From the NCBI GenBank assembly GCA_018223125.1, contig JAAEZA010000040.1, positions 1-41,151 on the forward strand: a stretch of DNA of 41,151 bases, read 5' to 3'. The notes below the pieces were generated by a model. The model ran no database searches. It saw only the letters and a list, made by a program, of their open reading frames with translations, and was not told where the DNA came from. Of the stretch, positions 8,894 through 19,233 are shown in pieces. A program made the translations under genes and the position numbers. The stretch is from Paracoccaceae bacterium (lineage in GTDB: Bacteria > Pseudomonadota > Alphaproteobacteria > Rhodobacterales > Rhodobacteraceae). The first letter of the stretch is position 1; every line of letters begins with the position of its first letter.

Positions 8894-9724
8894 TCAAGTC
8901 TTTTTATCAGCTGCGGGAAATTCTGTCACACCCAGCGCATCTGCCAGCCGTGTCTGCGCCGAACCGGGGCGCAGGGGTTTCTGCTGTGTTTCGGACGGCG
9001 CCCAGCCCGTCAGGAAGGCCAGTTCGAACGTAGCCATCATGCGCCCGTCCTGCATGTGGTCCCGTGCATAAATTTCCGCCATGCGTAAAAACACATCGCG
9101 GCGGGCAAAATGGCGGCTGCGGTCCGACAGGGCGTTGGTTTCCCCCATCGCGCGCAGTTCACGCATCAGATGCCAAGGGCTTTCATAGGCGACACGCAGG
9201 GGTTCCAGATCGGCCACGGGCAGCCCGTATCCCGCCCGTTGCAACAGGGCACCCAGACCGCGCAGTTCAGCCATCGGGGCCACATGGGGGCGGATACCGC
9301 CGCGCAACTCTGCCTCTGCGGCTGTCAGGCTGTGACGCAGTTCGTGCAGTGTTTCGCCTGCAAACATCACCGCAATCATCAACCCGTCCGGCCGCAGGGC
9401 ACGGCGCATCTGGATCAACTGCCCCACAGGATCACCAGCCCAGTGCAGCGACAGGCAATGCACAATCAGATCGCAGCTTTCCGGTTCCAGATCGAGCGTT
9501 TCGGCATCCGGTATGACACGGGCGTTTATTCCTGTCTTTTCTGCCCAATAAGACCCTTGCCAGCCAATAAACACCGGATCGGTAAAGGTTCTGTTAACGT
9601 CTTTCAGTCTTTCTGAAACTTCATCGGCTGCAAAGTCATGCAGGAACAGCGCACCAGTGTCTCTGACGCGGGCGCGGTGCTGGTCCAGTGCTTGCGGATC
9701 GAACAGTGTCGGGGTTGGGTCCAT
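8894..9724 (-). CDS. methyltransferase-fold protein of the BioC/NDUFAF5-like family with degenerate SAM motif
   Basis: 276 residues; ATG at 9724 with AGGAGA 9 bases upstream. The N-terminus (LFDPQALDQHRARVRD, then HDFAADEVSERL) and the stretch CDLIVHCLSLHWAGDPVGQL match the family that includes NDUFAF5 and BioC-like proteins. LRPDGLMIAVMFAGETLHELR is the post-II region. The usual glycine-rich SAM motif I (DxGxGxG) is not present: the equivalent segment reads PVFIGWQGSYWAEKTG. Related rhodobacterial proteins share this, so it may be divergent rather than inactivated. NDUFAF5 acts in complex I assembly as an arginine hydroxylase; a respiratory assembly role here is inference. It diverges from comF. 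Confidence 0.8.
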   Translation of the reverse strand: MDPTPTLFDPQALDQHRARVRDTGALFLHDFAADEVSERLKDVNRTFTDPVFIGWQGSYWAEKTGINARVIPDAETLDLEPESCDLIVHCLSLHWAGDPVGQLIQMRRALRPDGLMIAVMFAGETLHELRHSLTAAEAELRGGIRPHVAPMAELRGLGALLQRAGYGLPVADLEPLRVAYESPWHLMRELRAMGETNALSDRSRHFARRDVFLRMAEIYARDHMQDGRMMATFELAFLTGWAPSETQQKPLRPGSAQTRLADALGVTEFPAADKKT

Positions 9725-9786
9725 CTGGCATATCTCCTGCCGCAGACCTAGCGTCCAAAGGGTGAAAGGAAAAGCCTATCCTGCAT

Positions 9787-10503
9787 GTGGCGCGTAAATT
9801 GGTGCATCTGGCCTATCCGCCGCGCTGTCTGTCCTGCGGGGTGGAAACCGGCACGGACAACATGTTGTCCCGGATCTGCTGGTCGGAAACCCATTTCTTC
9901 GCTGGCAGCGTTTGCAACGGGTGCGGCGTGCCATTGCAAGGGCAGGCGGAGACGGGCGATCTGTGTGAATCGTGCCATACGTATCCGGTTCTCTGGTCCC
10001 AAGGCCGGTCCGTCGGATTGTACGAAGGACCGCTTCGCCGGATGGTGCTGGCCCTGAAACATGGCGACCGGCAGGATATCGCACGGCATATGGCCCGCTG
10101 GATGGGGAGCGCGGGAGAGGAGATGATCACAGCCGAGACTGTTCTGGTTCCGGTGCCCCTGCACTGGAGCCGGATGTTGCGGCGGCGATACAACCAGTCC
10201 GTCCTGCTGGCGCAGGCGCTGTCCCGTATCACGGGGGGGCTGGTTGTGCCGGACGGCTTGCAGCGAAGCCGCGCCACCACAAGCCAGAAAGACATGCGCC
10301 GTGCAGAGCGGTTTGAAAACCAGCGCAGTGCGATCCGCCCCCATCCCAAACGCCGCGCGTTGCTTCGCGACAGGACGGTGGTTCTGGTGGATGATGTCAT
10401 GACAACAGGTGCCACCTTGTCCGCCTGTACGGAAGCCTGTTTTGCCGCCGGTGCCAGCACTGTGAGCGTTCTTGTCTTTGCCCGCGTTGCAAGGCTGGCG
10501 TAA
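9787..10503 (+). CDS. comF: ComF family phosphoribosyltransferase-like protein
   Basis: 238 residues with a GTG start; the frame is closed upstream by a stop at 9763, and the best ribosome binding site is somewhat distant, so the start is tentative. The N-terminal third has zinc-ribbon cysteines (C14-x2-C17, C31, C43-x2-C46, C60-x2-C63). The C-terminal half is a type I phosphoribosyltransferase fold with VPVPLHWSRMLRRRYNQS, then RATTSQKDMRRAERFEN, and the PRPP loop VVLVDDVMTTGAT at 198-210. ComF proteins take part in uptake or processing of transforming DNA in competent bacteria; the role elsewhere is unclear. It is the first gene of a tight comF-grxC-nitrilase-marR cluster. Confidence 0.93.
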   Translation: MARKLVHLAYPPRCLSCGVETGTDNMLSRICWSETHFFAGSVCNGCGVPLQGQAETGDLCESCHTYPVLWSQGRSVGLYEGPLRRMVLALKHGDRQDIARHMARWMGSAGEEMITAETVLVPVPLHWSRMLRRRYNQSVLLAQALSRITGGLVVPDGLQRSRATTSQKDMRRAERFENQRSAIRPHPKRRALLRDRTVVLVDDVMTTGATLSACTEACFAAGASTVSVLVFARVARLA

Positions 10504-10515
10504 AGCCTTATATAT

Positions 10516-10540
10516 TGTGGCAAACAATAGGAATGCCACA
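10516..10540 (+). promoter_or_regulatory. inverted repeat enclosing the grxC ribosome binding site
   Basis: TGTGGCA (10516-10522) and TGCCACA (10534-10540) are perfect 7-bp arms with an 11-base loop. The likely grxC ribosome binding site (AATAGGA, 10525-10531) lies in the loop, and the ATG follows the right arm directly. Folding in the mRNA would affect grxC initiation; alternatively it is a DNA operator for an internal promoter. Seen in sequence; function inferred. Confidence 0.4.
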
Positions 10541-10798
10541 ATGAAAAATGTTGAAATTTACACTACGCCGATCTGCGGCTACTGCGCTGCGGCCAAGCGC
10601 CTGCTGAATGGCAAGTCCGTGTCTTTTGCGGAAATCGACGTGATGACAAACCCTGAAAAGAAGGCCGAGATGATCAAGCGCGCCAACGGGGGGCGTACCG
10701 TTCCGCAAATCTTTATCGGTGACATCCATGTGGGGGGCTTTGACGACCTCAATATGCTGGAACGGCAGGGCAAACTCGACGCATTGTTAGCGGGATGA
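10541..10798 (+). CDS. grxC: glutaredoxin 3 (dithiol)
   Basis: 85 residues from the ATG at 10541; the upstream in-frame ATG at 10472 lies inside comF and is not used. The active site is C12-G-Y-C15, a dithiol type. TVPQIFIG holds the cis-proline for glutathione binding, followed by GGFDDL. The fold is the minimal thioredoxin fold of the GrxC family. It reduces protein disulphides and ribonucleotide reductase with glutathione. The stop overlaps the next start (ATGA), coupling it to the nitrilase-family gene. Confidence 0.97.
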   Translation: MKNVEIYTTPICGYCAAAKRLLNGKSVSFAEIDVMTNPEKKAEMIKRANGGRTVPQIFIGDIHVGGFDDLNMLERQGKLDALLAG

Positions 10799-11637
10799 CC
10801 CTGCGCGCCGGTCTGATCCAACTTAACAGCAGCGATGATCCGCTGGCCAACCTGCCCCGTACACAGGGGCTGGTGGCAGAGGCGGTGGCGCAGGGAGCGC
10901 AATTCGTTGCCACCCCTGAAGTGACCAATGTCCTGTCCACCAGCCGCAGCCACCAGAAGTCCGTGCTGCAGCATGAAGCGCAGGACCAGACACTTGCGGC
11001 CCTGCGTAAACAGGCCGCGGATCTGGGGATCTGGCTGTTGATCGGCTCTTTGGGTTTGCTGACGGATGACGCGGACGGGCGCTTTGCAAACCGCAGCTTT
11101 CTGATTGATCCGCAAGGGAATATCAAAGCCCGCTACGACAAGATCCACATGTTTGATGTGCAAGTGACCGAAAGCGAAACCTACCGCGAAAGTGATGGCT
11201 ATCGCCCGGGCGACACCGCGGTGCTGGCGCAAACGCCCTTTGGCAGCATCGGGATGAGCATTTGCTATGACATGCGCTTTCCCTATCTGTACCGCCAGCT
11301 TGCCAAGGCCGGTGCTTCTATCCTGACGGCCCCCGCTGCCTTTTCGCCAGTCACTGGTGCTGCCCACTGGCACAGTCTGCTGCGGGCGCGGGCCATCGAA
11401 AACGGTTGTTTTGTGATTGCACCGGCGCAGACCGGCGCTCATAGCATCAGCAGGGGCAAGCCCCGCTCGACCTACGGGCACTCTCTGGTGGTGGATCCCT
11501 GGGGTGAAGTGCTTCTTGATGCAGGAGAGGAAGAAGGTGCCTATCTTGTGGATATGGATTTTGAAATGGTTGGTGATGCGCGAAAACGCGTGCCTTCGCT
11601 AGACCATGACAGACCGTTCCAACTGGATCGCGGATGA
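10795..11637 (+). CDS. carbon-nitrogen hydrolase (Nit1/Nit2-like, probable deaminated glutathione amidase)
   Basis: 280 residues. The nitrilase-superfamily triad is in place: Glu42 (ATPEVTN), Lys116 (YDKIHMFDV) and Cys157 (SICYDMRFPYLYR). The HMFDVQ context and overall length match the Nit1/NitB branch, which hydrolyses deaminated glutathione, a repair reaction for a transaminase by-product. Linkage to glutaredoxin by a 4-base overlap supports a glutathione-related substrate, but the exact amide is not proven by sequence. The marR start overlaps its stop, again ATGA. Confidence 0.9.
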   Translation: MTLRAGLIQLNSSDDPLANLPRTQGLVAEAVAQGAQFVATPEVTNVLSTSRSHQKSVLQHEAQDQTLAALRKQAADLGIWLLIGSLGLLTDDADGRFANRSFLIDPQGNIKARYDKIHMFDVQVTESETYRESDGYRPGDTAVLAQTPFGSIGMSICYDMRFPYLYRQLAKAGASILTAPAAFSPVTGAAHWHSLLRARAIENGCFVIAPAQTGAHSISRGKPRSTYGHSLVVDPWGEVLLDAGEEEGAYLVDMDFEMVGDARKRVPSLDHDRPFQLDRG

Positions 11638-12071
11638 GCGATACACACGACATTTCCCTTGCGGTCGGCCTGCTTTCCGAAGTCGTCGCTGCGGATCAGT
11701 TGATCAAAGGAACGCTGTCGCGCAGGCTGCCAAAAGGGATGGAGATGTCCCATTTCTCTGTGCTCAACCATCTCAGCAATTCGGGTGAAAAAACCCCTGC
11801 ACAGCTTGCCCGGAACTTTCACCTGACCAAAGGCGCGATGACAAACACGCTGAAAAAGCTTGAAAACGCCGGATATATCCACATCCGCCCCGATTGGGAC
11901 GATGCGCGGCGCAAGCAGGTTTCCATCAGCAATGCCGGCCGTGTGGCCCGAGAGCTTGCCCTCGAACAGCTTGTGCCGGAGTTTGAAAAGATCATTGCCG
12001 ACCTTGGCGAACAGAAGATCCGTCAAACCCTTCCCGTGCTGCGGGCCTTTCGCACGGCGCTGGGCGGTTAG
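11634..12071 (+). CDS. MarR family transcriptional regulator
   Basis: 145 residues. It has a winged helix-turn-helix typical of MarR: FSVLNHLSNSGEKTPAQLARNF, then the recognition region TKGAMTNTLKKLENAGYI, and the wing DWDDARRKQVSIS. The ends form the dimer interface. It is the last gene of the comF-grxC-nitrilase cluster, coupled by a 4-base overlap. It could be a thiol- or ligand-responsive regulator of this operon (inference). No conserved redox cysteine is visible in the protein. It converges on ubiG, and both stop codons lie in a short palindrome (12069-12081). Confidence 0.93.
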   Translation: MSDTHDISLAVGLLSEVVAADQLIKGTLSRRLPKGMEMSHFSVLNHLSNSGEKTPAQLARNFHLTKGAMTNTLKKLENAGYIHIRPDWDDARRKQVSISNAGRVARELALEQLVPEFEKIIADLGEQKIRQTLPVLRAFRTALGG

Positions 12072-12078
12072 GTGATAC

Positions 12079-12822
12079 CTAGCGGGGCTTCGTGCTTGCG
12101 GTTACGTAATTCACGCTCAGATCCCGCTCTGATATGGACCAGCTCCACAACAGCGGATTGAACACAAATCCCTTGCGATCCACAGGGGTTAGTCCCGCTT
12201 GTTCAATCAGGGTGTACAATTCGTCCGGCGTGATGAACTTGGCCCAGTCATGGGTGCCCTTGGGCAACCAGCGCATCACATGTTCCGCACCGATGATCGC
12301 CATCATATAGCTTTTGGGGTTCCGGTTCAGGGTTGAACAGATCATGATCCCGCCCGGTTTCAGCAATTGCTGGCAGGCGGTCAGATAGGCCTGCGGATCA
12401 GCCACATGTTCTACTACTTCCATATTCAAAACCGCGTCGAATTGCTCTCCGGCGGCGGCAAGGTCTTCGGCTGTGGTGTGGCGGTAGTCGATATCAAGTC
12501 CCATCTGGCGGGCATGCACCTGTGCCACCGGAATATTGCCAGCAGCGGCATCTGCCCCGACGACATCCGCCCCCAGACGGGCCATCGGTTCTGACAGCAG
12601 GCCACCGCCACAGCCGATATCCAGAATCCGCAGACCCTTCAAACTGTCCAGCGCATCCCTGTCGCGGCCGAATTCCGCCGTGATCTGGTCTACGATATAG
12701 CCCAAACGGCAGGGGTTCAGCATATGAAGCGGTTTGAACTTGCCGTTTTCGTCCCACCACTCGGCGGCCATCGCCTCGAACTTGGCGAGTTCGTGATCGT
12801 CAATTGTTGTCGCTGCTGCCAT
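12079..12822 (-). CDS. ubiG: bifunctional 2-polyprenyl-6-hydroxyphenol / 3-demethylubiquinol O-methyltransferase
   Basis: 247 residues from ATG 12822, which has GAGGAC about 9 bases upstream; an in-frame ATG at 12831 directly abuts that site and a TTG at 12864 is less likely. It performs both O-methylations of ubiquinone synthesis with SAM. Family marks are [19 protein letters not shown] at the N-terminus, NPCRLGYI, the SAM loop [29 protein letters not shown] and [10 protein letters not shown]. It diverges from the iminopeptidase gene and converges on marR. Confidence 0.97.
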   Translation of the reverse strand: MAAATTIDDHELAKFEAMAAEWWDENGKFKPLHMLNPCRLGYIVDQITAEFGRDRDALDSLKGLRILDIGCGGGLLSEPMARLGADVVGADAAAGNIPVAQVHARQMGLDIDYRHTTAEDLAAAGEQFDAVLNMEVVEHVADPQAYLTACQQLLKPGGIMICSTLNRNPKSYMMAIIGAEHVMRWLPKGTHDWAKFITPDELYTLIEQAGLTPVDRKGFVFNPLLWSWSISERDLSVNYVTASTKPR

Positions 12823-12883
12823 TGCACTCATGTCCTCGAACTGCCAAGGTTGGGGATCAACCAAGAAATAATATAGACCACAT

Positions 12884-13849
12884 ATGCGAAATTCCGAGAG
12901 CCAAATTGGCGCATCCCGAAACCTTTACCCTGTGATCCAGCCATTTAACCAGATGATGCTGGAGGTTCCGGGCGACCATACGCTTTATGTGGAAGAATGC
13001 GGCAATCCCGACGGTATTCCGGTTGTGGTGTTTCACGGTGGGCCGGGGGGCGGGTGCAGCCCCGGAATGCGACGGTTTTTCCATCCCGAGTTCTACCGGA
13101 TCATCCTGTTTGACCAGCGCGGCTGCGGCCGTTCCCGCCCCCATGCAAGTGTCGAAAATAACACCACATGGGATCTCGTTGCGGATATTGAACTGATCCG
13201 GCAGAAACTCGGGATCGACAGCTGGATCGTCTTTGGCGGCTCCTGGGGGGCGACACTGGCGCTGGTTTATGCACAGACCCATCCCGAGCGTGTAAACCAT
13301 CTGGTTCTGCGCGGCGTCTTCACCATGACAAAGGCCGAACTGGACTGGTTTTATGGCGGCGGCGCTGCTGCCTTCTTCCCCGATGAATGGGAACATTTCG
13401 CCGGATTGCTGCCGCGTAACGAACAGGATGATGTGATCGGAAACTACGCCAAGCGGTTGTTTTCCAAAAACGAAGATATCCAGATCCGTTTCGCCCGCGC
13501 ATGGACGGAATGGGAAAGCGCCCTTGCCGCGCTGGAACAGTCGCCCAATCGCGGCGTTGTACCAGCGGCTTACGCACTGGCCTTTGCCCGTATCGAAAAC
13601 CATTACTTCCACAACGCAGGTTTCCTGCGGGAAGACGGGCAGATTTTCAAGGATCTGCACAAGATCGAACATATACCGGGGTCTATTGTGCAGGGGCGTT
13701 ACGATATGATCTGCCCGCCACAAACGGCTTATCGCTTGCGGGACAACTGGCCGGCGGCGCGGTTGATTACAGTGCCTGATGCAGGGCATTCCCTGTCCGA
13801 ACCGGGCATCACATCGGCCCTGATCACCATCATGGACGAACTGTCCTGA
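12884..13849 (+). CDS. pip: prolyl aminopeptidase (proline iminopeptidase, peptidase S33)
   Basis: 321 residues. It is an alpha/beta hydrolase that removes N-terminal proline from peptides, acting in the cytoplasm. Visible: [10 protein letters not shown] at the start, the oxyanion-hole motif [29 protein letters not shown], the nucleophile elbow [10 protein letters not shown] with the catalytic Ser, LRGVF, the cap segment DEWEHF, the catalytic Asp in [10 protein letters not shown] and the His in [11 protein letters not shown]. The ATG at 12884 has no clear Shine-Dalgarno, so the first ~13 residues are uncertain. Its TGA directly abuts the benE stop. Confidence 0.96.
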   Translation: MRNSESQIGASRNLYPVIQPFNQMMLEVPGDHTLYVEECGNPDGIPVVVFHGGPGGGCSPGMRRFFHPEFYRIILFDQRGCGRSRPHASVENNTTWDLVADIELIRQKLGIDSWIVFGGSWGATLALVYAQTHPERVNHLVLRGVFTMTKAELDWFYGGGAAAFFPDEWEHFAGLLPRNEQDDVIGNYAKRLFSKNEDIQIRFARAWTEWESALAALEQSPNRGVVPAAYALAFARIENHYFHNAGFLREDGQIFKDLHKIEHIPGSIVQGRYDMICPPQTAYRLRDNWPAARLITVPDAGHSLSEPGITSALITIMDELS

Positions 13850-14989
13850 TCAGCGTTTCAACCGCTCCAGTCCAAGCGCGAGCAGTCCGGCAACCAAGCC
13901 CCAAAAGGCTGCTCCGATACCGAACACACTGACGCCGGAGGCTGTCACCACAAAGGTCAGCGCCGCCGGGAACAGGTGCTCCTTACTGCCAAATCCTGCG
14001 CTCGCCGCGCCGATAAAGGGGCCAAGCAGGGCCACACCGGCAACCGTGGCCACAAGGGCAGGGGGAAAGCCTGCGAACATCCCCACAAGGGACGCCCCGA
14101 ACACCGCTAGAACGGCATAGGTCAAGGCATAGATAGGGCCGGTCAACCAGCGTTGGTCCGGATCGGGATGGGTGTCCGGCCCCGTACAGATCGACGCGGT
14201 GATTGCGGCCAGATTGGACGTATGGGCCCCGCCGAAGGCCGACAGGACAGATGCGATGCCGGTCACCCCGAGAATGGAACGGGTCGGCGCCTGATAACCG
14301 GACGCCCGTAAAACCGCAAAACCCGGCAGGTTTTGTGACGCCATCGTCACCAGATAAAGCGGCAACCCCAAGCCCAGCATCACCGGCAGGTCAAAGGCTG
14401 GCGTGACCCAGACCAGCTTGGAAATTTGCAAGCTCTCTACCGGTTCCAGCATCCCGAGCATGAAGGACAACCCGATCCCGAGCGCAAGCACCCCCAAGAC
14501 AGCCCACATGGCAGAGAACAACCGCAGGACAAGAAACCCGGCAATCAGCGGCAGGACGAGTGCCGGAACCGTCGCCGCATGCTCAAAGATCGCCACGACA
14601 AATTCAAACAACACGCCCGCCAGCATGGCAGAGGCCAGAGCGGCTGGAATTTTTTCGATCAGATCGGCAACAACCCGAAAGGAGGCCGTGACCAGCACCA
14701 GAACTGCGGCAAACAGAAAGGCACCCACTGCTGCTTCAAAACCGATTCCACTGCTCGCTGCAATCAGCGCGGCGCCCGGTGTGGACCATGCCGTGATGAT
14801 GGGCATTTTGTGCCGGATACTTAAAATGGCGGAGGTCGCCATCATGGAAATGCACAAGACAGCGACCCAGGAACCGGTCTGTGCCTGCGTTGCGCCAACC
14901 GCTTCGGTCGCGGCCAGAATAACTGCCAGAGATCCGCCAAATCCGACAAGCGCTGCAACAACTGCTGAAATAATTATGGATGCGCGCAT
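13850..14989 (-). CDS. benE: BenE family benzoate/H+ symporter-like membrane protein
   Basis: 379 residues from ATG 14989, which follows GAGG; a TTG 27 bases upstream would add nine residues but is less likely. About 11-12 hydrophobic membrane spans are visible throughout. The signature stretches are VALVGFGGSLAVILAA at the N-terminus, TAWSTPGAALIAASS, LYLVTMASQNLPGFAVLRASGY and AFGGAHTSNLAAITASI. These match the BenE branch of nucleobase/aromatic-acid transporters. No benzoate degradation genes lie nearby, so the actual substrate may differ. The plain transporter call is firm; benzoate is only the family default. Confidence 0.92.
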   Translation of the reverse strand: MRASIIISAVVAALVGFGGSLAVILAATEAVGATQAQTGSWVAVLCISMMATSAILSIRHKMPIITAWSTPGAALIAASSGIGFEAAVGAFLFAAVLVLVTASFRVVADLIEKIPAALASAMLAGVLFEFVVAIFEHAATVPALVLPLIAGFLVLRLFSAMWAVLGVLALGIGLSFMLGMLEPVESLQISKLVWVTPAFDLPVMLGLGLPLYLVTMASQNLPGFAVLRASGYQAPTRSILGVTGIASVLSAFGGAHTSNLAAITASICTGPDTHPDPDQRWLTGPIYALTYAVLAVFGASLVGMFAGFPPALVATVAGVALLGPFIGAASAGFGSKEHLFPAALTFVVTASGVSVFGIGAAFWGLVAGLLALGLERLKR

Positions 14990-15031
14990 GAAGCCTCGGG
15001 AATTGTGAATGGCCAAGGCTTAACCGCTCCG

Positions 15032-15056
15032 GCAAGGCAGGAAAACCCCGCCTTGC
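15032..15056 (-). terminator. hairpin between fadH and benE
   Basis: GCAAGGC (15032-15038) and GCCTTGC (15050-15056) form a perfect 7-bp stem downstream of the fadH stop. On the fadH strand a T-rich stretch (TATTTTTGG) lies before, not after, the hairpin, so intrinsic termination would be weak. It may partly separate fadH from benE. Confidence 0.35.
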
Positions 15057-15080
15057 TTCAATGTTCCAAAAATACTCGGA

Positions 15081-17171
<2,091 letters not shown>

Positions 17172-17221
17172 ATTGTCACGAAGAACCCCACGTTAACACG
17201 GATGCCAAAGCGGCCTGTCTG

Positions 17222-17608
17222 TTAGCCCATGGTTTCTGTGCAGTGGCGGCGGAAGGCGTGTTTCAGCATATCAAGCTCTGCCCGCAGCAGTTCGATTTCT
17301 GCGCGCAGGTCTTCTTCCAGCGGTTCGCCGGTGATGACAGAGAACCTGTCGAGGATTTCTGTATCCCCTTCAAGAACCAGCAAAAAGGTTTGTACCCCGT
17401 CGGTCAGCAGGTCAGCGGGAATGGTCGCAGTGACTTCCCAGTTGTCCCCGTCGGTGCCAATGGGTTCGACGGTTACAGACCCGACAACGCTGCCCAGATG
17501 TAATATTTCTACTGCGGGCGTCGTGTTTCCCTTGCCTCGTGCCCGCATCAGTCCGATGTATTTTCCACCGACGATCTGTTTCTTGTTCAGCAGGAATTTA
17601 TTAGCCAT
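17222..17608 (-). CDS. uncharacterised protein with C-terminal coiled coil
   Basis: 128 residues; ATG 17608 with AAGGGGGC 4 bases upstream. No signal peptide or membrane span. Residues about 1-95 look beta-rich (AVEILHLGSVVGSVTVEPI, WEVTATIP, GVQTFLLVLEGD). Residues about 97-122 form an amphipathic helix with leucine spacing typical of a coiled coil (LRAEIELLRAELDMLKHAF), so it probably self-associates or binds a partner. The gene starts 9 bases after the stop of the DUF6478-like gene, and the ribosome binding site overlaps that stop, so the two are probably expressed together. I do not recognise a named family and assign no function. Confidence 0.85.
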   Translation of the reverse strand: MANKFLLNKKQIVGGKYIGLMRARGKGNTTPAVEILHLGSVVGSVTVEPIGTDGDNWEVTATIPADLLTDGVQTFLLVLEGDTEILDRFSVITGEPLEEDLRAEIELLRAELDMLKHAFRRHCTETMG

Positions 17609-17617
17609 ACCGCCCCC

Positions 17618-18391
17618 TTAAATCGACGCGCGCGGACGCCGGATCATTGTCACGTCACGGATCGTTACCTGATTCATGGATGGCCCTTCAAAAATCAGAT
17701 CCACCCACATGCTGTCGCCGCGATCTTCGTTGAACTGGGTGTAGTAGAGATCGAATTCCACATAGAAGTTCTGCCCGCCCATATCCAGTTCCCGCACAAT
17801 CTGTTCCGTGTTCGGCCCGTGCCGGATGTTCAGCCGCGCGAACATTTCCTGTGGCCGTTCGCTTTCGATACGCATGTCGAGTCGCAGGATGTGGCTGCGT
17901 TTCAACCCCTCCAGCGCTTCGGGGGGCATTTCCACAGCAATAGACAGGAAAGAGCCGTCAAAATTGAAAACATCCATGCGCAAACCGAAAGGGGCGAAGT
18001 CTTCCTCGCTTGTGTTCCGGATCTGCCGGAAGGACAGTTCGGAACGGGTGCAATCGTGAAAGATTGTGACTTCGTCACCGATTTTCTGCTTGCTTGGGAC
18101 CGCCGCCAGACCCGAAGGATAAACCGGACCCGCCCAAGCCTGCGGCCGGTAGGCCCATTCCGTGCGCGGTGGTTTGCGAATGGCGTTTGATCCGATCACG
18201 GGCAGCGTCAGCCGCGAGACTGCGACATGGTTGATCCGGTCAATCACACGGCGGGCCTGATTGGCTTTCTTGCGCAGGCCACGCAGGTCGGACAAGGGCA
18301 TGTACTGCACTGCCCCGCTGTGCGCCTGCCAGAACCGCAGGCTCTGCCGGTGCCGTCTTTCTTCCAGAATCTTTTTCAATCGTTCGAACAT
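17618..18391 (-). CDS. DUF6478-like uncharacterised protein
   Basis: 257 residues. A basic, helical N-terminus (MFERLKKILEERRHRQSLRFW) includes residues LSDLRGLRKKANQARRVIDR. After a proline/tryptophan-rich linker (WAYRPQAWAGPVYPSG) the rest reads as a beta-sandwich, with FGLRMDVFNFDGSFLSIAVEMP, RLDMRIES and FYVEFDLYYTQFNEDRG followed by WVDLIFEGP. No catalytic motif is seen. It resembles a family described in Rhodobacterales that I recall as DUF6478; that label is from memory and unverified. The pattern of alternating strands is compatible with a ligand- or glycan-binding jelly roll (inference). It precedes the coiled-coil gene in one transcription unit. Confidence 0.82.
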   Translation of the reverse strand: MFERLKKILEERRHRQSLRFWQAHSGAVQYMPLSDLRGLRKKANQARRVIDRINHVAVSRLTLPVIGSNAIRKPPRTEWAYRPQAWAGPVYPSGLAAVPSKQKIGDEVTIFHDCTRSELSFRQIRNTSEEDFAPFGLRMDVFNFDGSFLSIAVEMPPEALEGLKRSHILRLDMRIESERPQEMFARLNIRHGPNTEQIVRELDMGGQNFYVEFDLYYTQFNEDRGDSMWVDLIFEGPSMNQVTIRDVTMIRRPRASI

Positions 18392-18402
18392 ACCGTTTCG
18401 TT

Positions 18403-18444
18403 ACACCGGCTTATCAGGTCTTGGAAGGGTCTTCACTCCGGTGT
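18403..18444. repeat. spaced inverted repeat upstream of the DUF6478-like gene
   Basis: ACACCGG (18403-18409) and CCGGTGT (18438-18444), perfect 7-bp arms with a 28-base spacer, lie just upstream of the ATG at 18391. It could be a leader hairpin or a two-site operator. Seen only; no function assigned. Confidence 0.3.
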
Positions 18445-18481
18445 TAGCGTCATTCGTGTTAATTTGGAAACAATTCGTTGA

Positions 18482-18533
18482 CGGCTTCAAAAGCCGCAAA
18501 ATCCGGATGTCCGGCTGAACACGGTGTCCGGAT
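18482..18533 (-). terminator. two hairpins after the lipoprotein gene
   Basis: Directly after the lipoprotein stop, ATCCGGA (18501-18507) pairs with TCCGGAT (18527-18533). A second small hairpin, CGGCTT-CAA-AAGCCG (18482-18496), follows on the minus strand. Neither is followed by a clear T-run. Together they plausibly end the transcript, but this is weak evidence. Confidence 0.35.
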
Positions 18534-19168
18534 CAGTTCAGGGATTTGATCCTGCGGGCGATTTCTTCCATCTGGGAAAAAACCACGCCGTCCGGCATCA
18601 GGCTGTCCACAAAATTCACCACAGAAACGGAAACCAAACGGTCCGAGACAACAAAGAAAACGCGCCATTGTTCGGGGGTGGTATCCGGTATCACCGGCCC
18701 GTCCGCGTCCCGCGTGTGCACGTAAAAAATGCCATCGTCCTGCATGGTGCCAAGAATACGCAACCGTTCGGGGTTGCCTTCACGGCTCAGCGCGGCGCGG
18801 CCCTTTTCAGACTGGAAATATCCTTCCAGATCCTGATCGGCAATCGCTTTCTGGATGCCGGTTTCTGCAAGAACATTGATTATTACCAATCCCTTAGCGG
18901 GGCTTTCGGCATTGCCAATGTCGCAGGGCCCCATCACCACGAAAGCGCCGCTAGAGGAACTGCGGCTTTGCTTGTCGTTAAAACAATAGCCAGCGGCACG
19001 ACCTAACGTGACTGTCTGACCGGCGACTTTTACGACCTTCGTGTCCTGTGGACCTTCGGAAGCAGAGGCAGACAGACCGAACTCCGGCGCATTCACACAT
19101 CCCGCAAGAAGCACAGCCGCAAGACAGGCAATTCCGGAACGCAATCGGGACAGGCAGTTGATTGTCAC
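18533..19168 (-). CDS. uncharacterised lipoprotein
   Basis: 211 residues from a GTG at 19168 with GAGGG a few bases upstream; an upstream start at 19267 would put a long non-signal tail before the signal peptide. Residues 1-22 are a type II signal peptide ending in the lipobox LLAGC (VTINCLSRLRSGIACLAAV precedes it), so Cys24 or so is lipidated. The mature part contains VVKVAGQTVTLGRAAGYCFN, SGAFVVMGPCDIGN and a C-terminal EQWRVFFVVSDRLVSVSVVN. No enzyme motif is seen. Function unknown. It diverges from the CPBP protease gene with 65 bases between starts. Confidence 0.85.
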   Translation of the reverse strand: MTINCLSRLRSGIACLAAVLLAGCVNAPEFGLSASASEGPQDTKVVKVAGQTVTLGRAAGYCFNDKQSRSSSSGAFVVMGPCDIGNAESPAKGLVIINVLAETGIQKAIADQDLEGYFQSEKGRAALSREGNPERLRILGTMQDDGIFYVHTRDADGPVIPDTTPEQWRVFFVVSDRLVSVSVVNFVDSLMPDGVVFSQMEEIARRIKSLN

Positions 19169-19233
19169 TATGTCACCCTCTAAACCACGCACCACAGCAG
19201 GATCGCGTTGGCACCGGCGGAGGAATACAGCAG

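Noticed and set aside
12069-12081. TAGGT-GAT-ACCTA palindrome containing both marR and ubiG stop codons
   Set aside because: A 5-bp stem is too short for termination, and convergent TAG stops easily generate such symmetry.
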